Notes: a model not told the origin generated them from the letters alone. Shown: positions 1 to 9,799, counted from the first letter of the stretch. The stretch is DNA of 23,588 bases from an uncultured Blastocatellia bacterium (GCA_946480785.1 CAMLLD010000086.1:1-23588); one strand, 5' to 3'. Numbers and translations are program-made.

Positions 1-1856
1 GCGACTTCGGTTTCGCGCTCGCGATCTTCGGCGTCATCGCCACCTTCGGCACCGCGCAGTACACGCAAGTCTTCGATCAAGCGCGATCGTTTCCGATGGA
101 ATTGCTCGGTCACTGGGGCGTTCTTTCGTGGATTGCTCTGGGACTCTTCATCGGTGCCTGCGGTAAGTCGGCGCAACTGCCGCTGCACGTTTGGCTGCCC
201 GACGCGATGGCTGGTCCAACGCCGGTCTCGGCGCTGATCCACGCTGCAACAATGGTGACCGCCGGCCTTTACATGGTCACGCGCACCAACGTCATCTTCC
301 AGCATTCGCAAACGATGCTGTTGGTCGTCGCGCTCGTCGGCGCTGCGACCGCGATCTTCGCCGCCACGATCGGCATCACGCAAAACGACATCAAGAAAGT
401 CCTCGCTTACTCAACCGTCTCGCAACTCGGTTTCATGTTCATGGCCTGCGGTGTGGGCGCGTTTGTCATCGGCATTTTTCACGTGATGACGCACGCGTTT
501 TTCAAAGCCCTCATGTTTCTCGGCGCGGGCAGCGTGATTCACGGCATGCATCACGAGCAGGACATGCGCCGCATGGGCGGGCTGAAGAAGTACATGCCTT
601 ACACGTACTGGACCTTCTTCGCGGGCTGGCTCGCGATCTGCGGCGTGATTCCGTTCAGCGGTTTCTGGTCAAAGGACGAGATTCTTTGGAACGCGGCTTC
701 GACGACGCACATTCCGCTCGGTTGGCTCATCTGGCTGGTCGGCACGATCGCCGCGATCTGCACGGCGTTTTACATGACGCGGCTGATGGCGATGACGTTT
801 TGGGGACGCGAGCGTTTTCTCGAAGCGCCGGCGGGCGGTGAAGCTGACGAGGCGCATGCGTCTGCGTACGACAAAGGCCACGCGCCGCACGATGCGCGGC
901 TGCCGTCAGCGGGCGATCGGCCGCGTCACGAACCAGGCGAGCATGTCGGACCAGTGCACGAGACGGTGGCGCAACACGTTGCGTCGCACGGTCACGACGG
1001 CAGTCATCATCATGGCGCGCACGTTCCGCACGAGTCGCCGGTGTCGATGTGGGCGCCGCTGGTTGTGCTGGCAGTGCTCGCGACGCTCGGTGGTTTTGTC
1101 GGTGTGGGTCCGGCGTTTCGCGCGGTCACCGGATCAGAGCATCCGGGTGGGCGTTTGAACATTGTGAACTGGTTGAGTCCCGTGATTTGGAGTCCCGCTG
1201 GCGAGACGGCCGGGGAACACGGATCGGAGCCGCTCGCGGAAGGTGCTCCGCCGGCAGAAACAACACATGAAGGCGCGGCTGGCGTTGAGCACGCAGGCGC
1301 GACTGGGTTCAATCTCGCTCATGCGGTGGAAGGGTCGACGCATAGCGAGTCGGCCACTGAGTGGATCTTCATCGTCATCTCGCTCGTCGCCGCGGCGATC
1401 GGCATGTTACTCGGTGGCCTGTTCTACATCTGGCGGCCTGCGCTGCCGGACATCTGGGCGCAACGACTGCGCCCGCTCTATCAGGCGAGCTACAACAAGT
1501 ACTGGGTCGACGAGTTTTACGGTTGGGCCGTTACGCGCCGCACGATGGACGCCGCGCGCGCGGTTTTCGCCTTCGACTCGAAGATTGTCGACGGCATCGT
1601 CAACGGACTCGCTGCATTGAGCCGCGGCATTAGCCGCATCGTCGGCGGCATCGATAAGTATTTCGTCGACGGCCTCGTCAACACGATCGCCGCTTTCATC
1701 GCGCGGCTGATGTCGCCGCTCCTGCGCGCGGCGCAAACAGGTTTCACGCAAAACTACGCGCTCGTGATGGTCGTCGGTCTAATGCTCTTCGTGGCTGCGT
1801 TCTTCGCGAGCGACATCGCGGCCGCGCTGCGCGGCATGTTCGCGTCGATCATGTAA
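1..1856 (+). CDS. nuoL: NADH-quinone oxidoreductase subunit L (5' end missing)
   Basis: Antiporter-like, proton-pumping membrane subunit of respiratory complex I. The reading frame is open from base 3, so the gene enters from outside the window. About 200 N-terminal residues are judged missing, because the fragment begins just before the family's conserved GKSAQLPLHVWLPDAM segment (the pump Lys lies in GKS) and PTPVSALIHAATMV. The part present carries several membrane helices and a C-terminal stretch that should form the long lateral helix and last transmembrane helix. Two soluble loops are unusually long: a His-rich loop at bases 855-1031 (14 His in about 60 residues) and an Ala/Glu/His-rich loop at about 1173-1349. 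nuoM starts 12 bases downstream. Family assignment is firm; the role of the extended loops is unknown. Confidence 0.96.
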   Translation, partial: DFGFALAIFGVIATFGTAQYTQVFDQARSFPMELLGHWGVLSWIALGLFIGACGKSAQLPLHVWLPDAMAGPTPVSALIHAATMVTAGLYMVTRTNVIFQHSQTMLLVVALVGAATAIFAATIGITQNDIKKVLAYSTVSQLGFMFMACGVGAFVIGIFHVMTHAFFKALMFLGAGSVIHGMHHEQDMRRMGGLKKYMPYTYWTFFAGWLAICGVIPFSGFWSKDEILWNAASTTHIPLGWLIWLVGTIAAICTAFYMTRLMAMTFWGRERFLEAPAGGEADEAHASAYDKGHAPHDARLPSAGDRPRHEPGEHVGPVHETVAQHVASHGHDGSHHHGAHVPHESPVSMWAPLVVLAVLATLGGFVGVGPAFRAVTGSEHPGGRLNIVNWLSPVIWSPAGETAGEHGSEPLAEGAPPAETTHEGAAGVEHAGATGFNLAHAVEGSTHSESATEWIFIVISLVAAAIGMLLGGLFYIWRPALPDIWAQRLRPLYQASYNKYWVDEFYGWAVTRRTMDAARAVFAFDSKIVDGIVNGLAALSRGISRIVGGIDKYFVDGLVNTIAAFIARLMSPLLRAAQTGFTQNYALVMVVGLMLFVAAFFASDIAAALRGMFASIM

Positions 1857-1868
1857 CTAACAAACAAC

Positions 1869-3545
<1,677 letters not shown>

Positions 3546-5144
3546 ATGTTTCTTCTTCAGGCCAACACTACGTCGCTCGTCAGCGTTTCGGATCTGCAGC
3601 TCATAGTGCCCGAGTTGATCCTGACGGTCTGCGCGTGCATCGCGCTCGTCATGGAAGTGATCCTGCCGTATCGCAAGAGCAAACTCACCGCTTACTTCTC
3701 GCTCGCCGGTATTGCGCTCGCGTTTATCTCGCTCGTCGTGCAGTGGCGGACGGTCGGCAGCGCTCTGCCGTTCGAAGGCTTCTACGGCATGGTCCGTATC
3801 GACGGTTTCGCACTCCTCTTTAAAGCGATCTTTCTTGTTGCCGCGGGGCTCGCCATCGGTATCTCGACGCGCTACCTCGATATCGAAGGCGAGCAGCACG
3901 GTGAGTACTACGCGCTCGTGCTCTTTGCGACCGTCGGCATGATGTTCATCGCCTGCGGTTACGATCTCATTTCGCTTTATATCAGTCTTGAGTTGATGGC
4001 GCTGACGTTCTACGTGCTCGTTGCGTTCACGAAGCGCGAGAAGCGTTCGAACGAAGCAGCGATGAAATACTTTCTGCTCGGCGCGTTTTCGTCCGGCGTG
4101 TTGTTGTATGGCATGTCGTTGCTTTACGGCGTGGCGGGTTCGACGAACATCGGCGAGATTGGGAGCCGGATCAGCCAGGTCGTGCCGCAGATTCAACAGG
4201 CAATCGATGCCGCAAAGACGTCGGGCGCGGGCGCCGACGATATCGTCAAGCTGCGGCCGTTGCTGCTGCTCGCGATGATCGCGCTCGGCGCGGGATTGTT
4301 CTTTAAAGTCGCGGCGGTGCCGTTTCACATGTGGGCGCCGGACGTTTACGAAGGCGCGCCGACTTCGGTTACGGCATTCTTATCTACCGCGTCGAAAGCC
4401 GCGAGCTTCGCTTTGTACGCGCGCGTCTTCAACGTTGCGCTCGGCGGGATGTATGCGGATTGGGCGCCGCTGCTCGGACTCGTCGCGGCGATCACCATCA
4501 TGGTCGGCAACTGGGCTGCCGTTACGCAGGAAAATTCCAAACGGCTGCTCGCGTACTCGTCGATCTCCAACGCGGGTTACCTGCTGCTCGGTCTCGTCGC
4601 GAATAATCTCTACGGCTACATCGGTCTCATCGTTTATCTGTTCGTCTACACGCTGATGAACATGGGCGCGTTTGGCATCATCATCAGCCTGCGGCGTCGC
4701 GGCATTATCGGCGACAACGTCGACGACCTGAGCGGGCTTGGGCAGAAAGCGCCGGGCATGGCCGCGATGATGACGATCTTCATGTTGTCGCTCGGCGGGC
4801 TGCCGATTACGGGCGGGTTCATCGGTAAGTATTTTCTGTTTGGCGGCCTCATTCAACGCGGCACCGGGGCGGGCGGAAAGCATTGGTTCGTTTGGCTCGC
4901 TGTTTGGGCCATCGTCAACACGGTCGTCTCCTTCTATTACTACTTCCGCTTCATCAAGGTGATGTATCTCGGCGATCGCGTCGCCGACAACAAGCCGCTC
5001 GCGCTTTCACCGGCGCTGCAAACGGCCCTCGTGGTGTCGGTGATTGGCGTGCTAATCGTCGGTGTCTATCCGCAGCCGTTGATCCGCATTGCGCAGGAGC
5101 TGATTGGACCACTCGCGTCGACTGTCGCCGTTGCCTTGAAGTGA
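3546..5144 (+). CDS. nuoN: NADH-quinone oxidoreductase subunit N
   Basis: Third antiporter-like subunit of complex I, 532 residues, all-helical membrane protein. Family signatures are SLELMALTFYVLVAF with its conserved Glu, and FFKVAAVPFHMWAPDVYEGA with the pump Lys at about residue 254, followed by PTSVTAFLSTASKAA. A polar insertion at about residues 200-235 separates two helices. The ATG abuts the nuoM stop. The TGA stop (5142-5144) overlaps the GTG start of the next gene in a GTGA arrangement, which suggests translational coupling to the glycosyltransferase. nuoN is normally the last nuo gene; here the run continues. Confidence 0.97.
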   Translation: MFLLQANTTSLVSVSDLQLIVPELILTVCACIALVMEVILPYRKSKLTAYFSLAGIALAFISLVVQWRTVGSALPFEGFYGMVRIDGFALLFKAIFLVAAGLAIGISTRYLDIEGEQHGEYYALVLFATVGMMFIACGYDLISLYISLELMALTFYVLVAFTKREKRSNEAAMKYFLLGAFSSGVLLYGMSLLYGVAGSTNIGEIGSRISQVVPQIQQAIDAAKTSGAGADDIVKLRPLLLLAMIALGAGLFFKVAAVPFHMWAPDVYEGAPTSVTAFLSTASKAASFALYARVFNVALGGMYADWAPLLGLVAAITIMVGNWAAVTQENSKRLLAYSSISNAGYLLLGLVANNLYGYIGLIVYLFVYTLMNMGAFGIIISLRRRGIIGDNVDDLSGLGQKAPGMAAMMTIFMLSLGGLPITGGFIGKYFLFGGLIQRGTGAGGKHWFVWLAVWAIVNTVVSFYYYFRFIKVMYLGDRVADNKPLALSPALQTALVVSVIGVLIVGVYPQPLIRIAQELIGPLASTVAVALK

Positions 5145-6322
5145 TCGCCTACTACTTCCTCGCCGTAGTTTCCTGTTGGATCGGGATCAAGACGTTCATT
5201 GGTGGTGTGCGTTATGCGCGCTACGTGCGTCAGGAGACGGGGCGCGCGCTTGGTGATTATTGTCCCTTTGTGTCGGTAATAGCGCCGACGCGCGGCCTCG
5301 AGAAGGGATTTGTCGACAACGTTGGTCCTTTGCTTTCCCAGAACTACCCCGAATATGAAATCCGATTTGTGTTCGACGATCCGCAAGATCCCTCGCTCCC
5401 GCTTATTCGCGAGTTGGGCGGCCGAGTGGTTATTAGCGGGCCGGCAGATAGCACCGGCCAGAAAGTTCACAACTTGATCGTCGCCGTGCGTGAGATCGAT
5501 CCGCGAACCGAAGTAATCGTCTTCGTCGATACGGACGCGCGGCCGAGTGAAAACTGGCTGCGGCAGCTTGTCGCGCCGCTCGCGGATGAAAATGTCGGCG
5601 CTGCGACAGGTTATCGCTGGTTCGTTCCCGAACGCGGCGGCCTTGCGTCACGTTTGCGCGGCGTGTGGAACGCGTCAGTCGCTTCTGCGCTCGGCGCAAA
5701 TACGATGAAGAATTTTTGTTGGGGCGGTTCGACTGCGATTCGGCGTGCGACGTTTGAACGGCTGAATGTGGTGGACCACTGGCGCGGCACTGTGTCGGAC
5801 GACTTCACGATCACGCGCGTGTTGAAGGAAGCGAAGCTGCCGATTCACTTCACGCCTAACTGTCTCGTGGCGTCAGTCGGAGATTGTGACTGGCGCGAGT
5901 TGGTCGAGTTCACTACACGACAGATCAAGATCACGCGGGTTTACGCGCCGCATCTTTGGCTGCCGCTGTTGCTCGGTTCGTCGCTGTTTGCGATAGCGTT
6001 CTTTGGTGGGATTGTTTTGCTGCTGGTGCGCGCGTGGTTAGGGAGTCCTGTTTGGTTGGTGCTGGCCTTGCTGGTCGTGATCTTCGCGCTCGGCGCTGCG
6101 AAAGGATTCATCCGCTGGCGCGCAGTCAACATTCCGCTCGCGCGTTATCGCCGCGAACTGCGACGCGATCTCGCAGCGCACGTCTTTCTCTGGCCGTTTG
6201 CGTCGCTGCTCTATCTTTACAACGCGATCGTCGCGGGCTTTTCGCGGCGCATCACGTGGCGCGGCATAACCTATAATTTGCGCTCACCTAATGAAGCTGT
6301 CATTATTTCTCGCGATTCCTGA
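5141..6322 (+). CDS. Membrane glycosyltransferase, family 2 (ceramide glucosyltransferase/HpnI-like)
   Basis: Predicted inner-membrane glycosyltransferase of 393 residues, probably adding a sugar from a nucleotide-sugar to a lipid carrier on the cytoplasmic face. An N-terminal membrane helix (about 1-20) is followed by a GT-A domain beginning FVSVIAPTRG. The metal-binding DxD is in FVDTDARP (D130, D132). The likely catalytic base is in SDDFTITR (D220/D221), and RQIKITRVY (260-268) replaces the QxxRW motif of processive enzymes. Three more hydrophobic segments lie at about 271-300, 305-325 and 345-365. I chose the GTG at 5141 because it overlaps the nuoN stop, as for translational coupling; the open frame extends further upstream only inside nuoN. 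The stop overlaps the next ATG (TGATG). Topology recalls GT21-type and HpnI enzymes, but the acceptor cannot be read from sequence. Confidence 0.85.
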   Translation: MIAYYFLAVVSCWIGIKTFIGGVRYARYVRQETGRALGDYCPFVSVIAPTRGLEKGFVDNVGPLLSQNYPEYEIRFVFDDPQDPSLPLIRELGGRVVISGPADSTGQKVHNLIVAVREIDPRTEVIVFVDTDARPSENWLRQLVAPLADENVGAATGYRWFVPERGGLASRLRGVWNASVASALGANTMKNFCWGGSTAIRRATFERLNVVDHWRGTVSDDFTITRVLKEAKLPIHFTPNCLVASVGDCDWRELVEFTTRQIKITRVYAPHLWLPLLLGSSLFAIAFFGGIVLLLVRAWLGSPVWLVLALLVVIFALGAAKGFIRWRAVNIPLARYRRELRRDLAAHVFLWPFASLLYLYNAIVAGFSRRITWRGITYNLRSPNEAVIISRDS

Positions 6323-7443
6323 TGACGAATAAAGCGGTCCAACTCGTGCAACTGTTGCGCTCGTCGAAACGCGAGAAGCGCCTCGGCACTGTGATCCTCT
6401 TCGTGACCTCGCGCTGCAATGCGTTTTGCCAAACGTGCTTTTATCATGAAGAGCTGAACCAGCCCGGCGATCTCACGTTCGCGCAGCTCGAAAAGATTTC
6501 GCAAACGATGCCGCAGATCACCGACCTGTGGCTCTCCGGCGGCGAGCCCACGCTGCGCCGCGACGTCTCTGACGTGATCGATCTGTTCGTCAAAAATAAC
6601 GGCGTCAAGCGCATCATCATCCCCACGAACGGCCTCATCAAGTCGCGCGTGTTCGAGATCGTCGATCGCGCTCTTGGTAACAACCCGCGGATCGATCTCT
6701 ACCTGAACATCGCGCTCGACGGCTACGGCCAAACACACGATCGCATTCGCGGCGTGCCCGGCAACTGGACCAAGACGCTCGATTGCATCGAATCTCTTTA
6801 CCCACTCAAGACCAAATACACTGATCGCTTCCGCCTCAACGTCAACACCGTCGTTTGCGCCGAAAACTACACCGAGATCGAGATGCTCGCCGAGTTCATG
6901 TGGGCCAACTACAACCTCGACGGCCAATACTTCAATATCATTCGCGGCGAGACGCTCGTCGGCGACGGCATCAAGCAAGTGCCGCCACAGGTCCTGCCCG
7001 CGATGTACGCGAAAGTCGCGAAGCTCACCAAGCGTTATGGGGATCGCATGTTTGCCGATGACGACGCCAGCAAACGCTTCGTGAAAAACGTCGCTTACGT
7101 CGGCACGATCACCACGCACTATCGCACGCAGCACGCGAACTTCGACCGCGCGACCCCGTGGGCGTTTCCGTGCACGGCAGGCGAGACGACGGCGGTGATC
7201 GATTACAACGGCGACGTGCGTGCGTGTGAGCTGCGAGAGAAATTCGCAACGCTCGCAGACTTTGATTACGACTTCGGCGCGTTGTGGAACGCGGCGGCAC
7301 GCACGACCGAGCTCGCCGAGATCGACGGCGGCAAGTCGTGCTGGTGCACGCACGTCTGCTTTATTCACGACTCAATGCGCCACTCGCGCCGCGCGCTGCT
7401 CTACGAAGTGCCGAAAAACTTTCTTACTCGCGAGAGTTGGTAG
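6322..7443 (+). CDS. Radical SAM protein with divergent SPASM-like C-terminal domain
   Basis: 373-residue radical SAM enzyme. The [4Fe-4S]/SAM motif CX3CX2C is C32, C36, C39 (CNAFCQTC), and the SAM-contacting SGGEP is at 72-76. The C-terminal part has C284 and C302 in a CX12GX4C arrangement, matching the first half of the SPASM motif, then C340, C342 and C346 in CWCTHVC, which differs from the canonical CX2CX5CX3C. One auxiliary cluster is therefore plausible; two are not clearly supported. The substrate is unknown. No small peptide precursor gene is visible next to it, which argues against a classic RiPP role. It is coupled to the upstream glycosyltransferase through TGATG and ends one base before atpZ, so modification of a lipid or sugar in a shared pathway is a reasonable guess only. 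Confidence 0.85.
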   Translation: MTNKAVQLVQLLRSSKREKRLGTVILFVTSRCNAFCQTCFYHEELNQPGDLTFAQLEKISQTMPQITDLWLSGGEPTLRRDVSDVIDLFVKNNGVKRIIIPTNGLIKSRVFEIVDRALGNNPRIDLYLNIALDGYGQTHDRIRGVPGNWTKTLDCIESLYPLKTKYTDRFRLNVNTVVCAENYTEIEMLAEFMWANYNLDGQYFNIIRGETLVGDGIKQVPPQVLPAMYAKVAKLTKRYGDRMFADDDASKRFVKNVAYVGTITTHYRTQHANFDRATPWAFPCTAGETTAVIDYNGDVRACELREKFATLADFDYDFGALWNAAARTTELAEIDGGKSCWCTHVCFIHDSMRHSRRALLYEVPKNFLTRESW

Positions 7444-7444
7444 C

Positions 7445-7660
7445 ATGGCCGAATCCCCAAATCAGGACGAAAACCGCAAGACCGGCTTCGCTTATGCGGC
7501 GGGGATCACGTTGTTTGCCTCGGTCGCGGCCTTTTGCGCGGTCGGCTACTTCCTCGACAAGTGGCTAAAGACGGAGCCGTGGCTGCTCATCGTAGGCATC
7601 GTGATCGGCTCCGCGGCCGGGCTTTTCGAGTTTGTCCGTTTGAGTTCAAAGACGTATTAA
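7445..7660 (+). CDS. atpZ: AtpZ-like small membrane protein (ATP synthase accessory)
   Basis: 71-residue protein with two membrane helices (about 14-35 and 43-62) joined by GYFLDKWLKTEPW, the pattern of the AtpZ family that precedes F-type ATP synthase operons. Family members have been proposed to work with AtpI in c-ring assembly or cation transport; the exact role is unsettled. An in-frame extension upstream overlaps the radical SAM gene, but the ATG at 7445, one base after that stop, gives the family-length protein. It begins the ATP synthase part of the run. Confidence 0.85.
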   Translation: MAESPNQDENRKTGFAYAAGITLFASVAAFCAVGYFLDKWLKTEPWLLIVGIVIGSAAGLFEFVRLSSKTY

Positions 7661-7682
7661 ATTAAAATCTCCCGCTTCGCGC

Positions 7683-8087
7683 ATGGCGGATTCTTTAGAC
7701 AATGCCATCAATCAGAGGATTTTCCGGACGATGGCGATTGCCACCGGGCTGAGTGTAGCTGTGTCTGCGCTCGCCGGCCCATGGCGCTTCACGACCGGCC
7801 TGCTCCTCGGCGGCGTCCTGGCCTTGTTTAATCATCGCTGGTTGAAAAACTCCGCGGCGGCCGCGATTCAACTCTCGACTGATCGCGGCGTGAAGCGACT
7901 CGGGCTCGCGCAGTTTCTGCTTCGTTACGTTGTGATCGCGGGGGTCGTGTTTGCGACGTACACGCTGGACCTCGTGTCGCTGCCGGCGGTGCTTGCCGGG
8001 TTGTGCAGTTTTGTCGTCGCCCTGATGGTTGAAGCTTTGAGAGAGTTCTATTTCGCAATTATCGAGCGAGAGGAAAAAATCAGTTGA
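7683..8087 (+). CDS. atpI: ATP synthase subunit I (AtpI-like)
   Basis: 134-residue membrane protein with four hydrophobic segments (about 17-33, 36-52, 75-94, 98-118), matching the ATP-synthase I family. These proteins help assemble the c-ring and are not part of the finished enzyme. The N-terminus is polar, and the protein ends in a charged tail after REFYFAIIEREEK. It starts 22 bases after atpZ and its TGA overlaps the atpB ATG (TGATG), so coupling with subunit a is likely. Primary sequence is poorly conserved in this family, so the call rests on topology, length and position. Confidence 0.82.
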   Translation: MADSLDNAINQRIFRTMAIATGLSVAVSALAGPWRFTTGLLLGGVLALFNHRWLKNSAAAAIQLSTDRGVKRLGLAQFLLRYVVIAGVVFATYTLDLVSLPAVLAGLCSFVVALMVEALREFYFAIIEREEKIS

Positions 8088-9025
8088 TGTTCTGGTTTCA
8101 GCACGCCGCCGCGCAGGCGGCAGAGCACGCGGGGGAAGCGGCAGAACATGCCGAAGAAGTCGAACACCAGGCGCCGATAATCGTGCAGCTTGTGAACCAC
8201 TACTTTGGTCCAGCCGCACTCAACTTCGAGCTCAAGTACACGAAGCCGGTTTGGGACAAAGTGCTGGGCTGGTTCGGGTCTACACCCGAAGCCGCGTTTG
8301 GTCCATACACGGCTGACAACGCGATCCCGTGGTACACGGTGATGTTCTTCATCGCGTGCATCCTGAGCGTGGTGATCATCTGGATCTTTAAGGGCAAGCT
8401 ATCGGAATCAGAACCCGGCCACGGCCAGCAGACGCTCGAAGTCAGCGTGCTCGCGGTGCGCAACATGGTGTCGGACATCATCGGACCACACGGCTTGAAA
8501 TACTTCCCGGTCGTGATGACGTTCGCGGTGCTGATTCTCGTCTCAAACCTGATGGGACTCTTTCCCCTCTTCATGAGTCCGACGTCAGCGACCAGCGTCA
8601 CGTTCGCTCTCGGTCTTGCCTCGTTTCTCTACTACAACTACATCGGCATCAAGGAGAATGGAATCGGTGGACACCTGGCCCACCTCGCTGGTCCCATCTG
8701 GTGGATCGCGCCGCTGATCTTTCCGATCGAGTTGATCAGTAATTTGATTCGTCCCTTTTCACTCGGCATCCGTTTGTTCGGCAACTTGTTTGCCGACGAG
8801 AAGGTGCTGGAAACGCTCTCCGGACTTGCGCCGCCGTGGACGTGGCCCGCGCCGATTCTGCTGATGCCGTTGAGCGTGTTCGTGGCTTTGATTCAGACTT
8901 TTGTTTTCATACTGCTGTCGCAGTTGTACATCAGCGAAGTGTCGCATCCGCCGCACGAGACGCATGGCGCGCACGGCGAGGAAGCGTACGACGGCGATGA
9001 ATATATTGCTCCAGTCCTGACTTAA
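8087..9025 (+). CDS. atpB: ATP synthase F0 subunit a
   Basis: 312-residue proton-channel subunit a of F-type ATP synthase. The essential stator Arg lies in LGIRLFGNLFADE (R229), facing the c-ring carboxylate, and the last helix contains ALIQTFVFILLSQLYI with the conserved Gln. The N-terminus carries an unusual Ala/His/Glu-rich stretch (about residues 5-25), and the C-terminus is a polar His-rich tail after YISEVSHPPHETHG. A TTG codon lies directly upstream in frame, but ATG at 8087, overlapping the atpI stop, is the natural start. A 226-base spacer to atpE follows, unlike the tight packing upstream. Confidence 0.95.
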   Translation: MFWFQHAAAQAAEHAGEAAEHAEEVEHQAPIIVQLVNHYFGPAALNFELKYTKPVWDKVLGWFGSTPEAAFGPYTADNAIPWYTVMFFIACILSVVIIWIFKGKLSESEPGHGQQTLEVSVLAVRNMVSDIIGPHGLKYFPVVMTFAVLILVSNLMGLFPLFMSPTSATSVTFALGLASFLYYNYIGIKENGIGGHLAHLAGPIWWIAPLIFPIELISNLIRPFSLGIRLFGNLFADEKVLETLSGLAPPWTWPAPILLMPLSVFVALIQTFVFILLSQLYISEVSHPPHETHGAHGEEAYDGDEYIAPVLT

Positions 9026-9241
9026 TTCGGCTTTATCCGCAGCGCGCGGCGAGCGATGCAATCACTGCGGTTGTACACGTTGTCGCGTACCCTGAGATTG
9101 CACCGGGAGAAGTTTCGGCAATTCATAGCAAGGGAATGTCTGTCTCGCAGGAGCGCCGTTGTAAGAGGGGCGGTGGATACCGGAAACAGGCGAAATAATA
9201 ACGCCGGAATTGCTCGCAAGGTGCAACGTTGATCAACTTTT

Positions 9242-9247
9242 GGGAGG
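9242..9247 (+). promoter_or_regulatory. Strong Shine-Dalgarno site of atpE
   Basis: GGGAGG four bases before the ATG at 9252. It is the best ribosome-binding site in the respiratory run and sets the atpE start against an in-frame upstream extension. High translation of atpE fits the need for many c subunits per enzyme. Confidence 0.75.
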
Positions 9248-9251
9248 AAAC

Positions 9252-9581
9252 ATGAGCAAACTAAGAATGTTGCTCTTCGCCGTCGTCGGGATTCTGATGA
9301 GCGGCCTGACGGTATTTGCGCAGGAGGTTGGTGGGGCCGCTGACAACGCGAGTTCGGTGAGCAAGTACCGCGCACTCGCGGCGGGCATCGGCTTCGGTAT
9401 CGCCGTGATTGGTGGCGCCATCGGGCAGTCGCGCGTGGGCGCGGCGGCATGCGAAGGCGCGGCGCGCAATCCGGGCGCGGCCGGTCGTATCCAGACGATG
9501 ATGATTCTCGGTCTGGCGCTGATCGAGTCGCTGGTGTTGTTTGCGCTGTTGGTCGTGTTTGCGGTCGTCAAGCCGAGCTAG
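9252..9581 (+). CDS. atpE: ATP synthase F0 subunit c
   Basis: 109-residue c-ring subunit. Two transmembrane helices form the hairpin, with the loop ARNPGAAGR between them. The ion-binding Glu is in LALIESLVLFALL of helix 2, and a Gln in helix 1 (AIGQSR) aligns with the Gln used by Na+-type c-rings. About 30 extra N-terminal residues look like a signal peptide ending in VFAQ, so the mature protein would be near the usual 75-80 residues. The start is the ATG behind the strong GGGAGG site. A hairpin terminator candidate follows, and atpF, atpH and the F1 genes do not. Ion specificity is discussed in the findings. Confidence 0.95.
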   Translation: MSKLRMLLFAVVGILMSGLTVFAQEVGGAADNASSVSKYRALAAGIGFGIAVIGGAIGQSRVGAAACEGAARNPGAAGRIQTMMILGLALIESLVLFALLVVFAVVKPS

Positions 9582-9606
9582 TCAGACTAACATCGAACAC
9601 GTAATT

Positions 9607-9630
9607 GGGGCGGCGCTTTATGGCCGCCCC
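9607..9630 (+). terminator. GC-rich hairpin after atpE, probable terminator
   Basis: Perfect 8-bp stem GGGGCGGC / GCCGCCCC (9607-9614 with 9623-9630) around an 8-base loop, 26 bases after the atpE stop. There is no T-run behind it, so it may act as a weak or factor-assisted terminator or as a 3' end stabiliser for the nuo-atp transcript. Confidence 0.5.
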
Positions 9631-9638
9631 TAACACTA

Positions 9639-9727
9639 GACAGGATTACAGAAGTTACAAGATGTTCTAACCCAAGTGTGTCCCTCCAGTTCCCTTACAC
9701 CCTCCTGTTAGTCTTGTACATCCTGTC
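9639..9727. repeat. Imperfect inverted repeat, candidate dispersed intergenic repeat
   Basis: GACAGGAT followed by TACAAGA and TAAC motifs (9639-9672) recurs in inverted form at 9707-9727 (GTTAGTCTTGTACATCCTGTC). The left arm carries about nine extra bases. It lies in the 218-base spacer between atpE and the kinase, downstream of the hairpin. Whether it occurs elsewhere in the genome cannot be seen from this window. Confidence 0.45.
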
Positions 9728-9799
9728 GGGTTTCGGAGTTTTACAGCGTGTGATAGGCTGGCGTTCTCCCGATGAACCGAGAAGAGGCGCAACCGAGAG

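Noticed and set aside
5470..7368. Several open frames on the - strand opposite the glycosyltransferase and radical SAM genes
   Set aside because: They are antisense to genes with intact family motifs and show no motif of their own.
7220..7444. Longer N-terminal extension of atpZ
   Set aside because: It overlaps the radical SAM gene in another frame, and the ATG at 7445 gives the normal family length.
9070..9100. Possible promoter before atpE starting with TTGTAC
   Set aside because: No acceptable -10 box at 16-18 bases; the match to a promoter is too weak to annotate.
9056..9232. 58-codon ATG frame between atpB and atpE, ending 19 bases before the atpE start
   Set aside because: No good ribosome-binding site, Arg-rich composition as in random GC-rich frames, and no resemblance to any ATP synthase subunit. 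It cannot be excluded, but nothing supports it.
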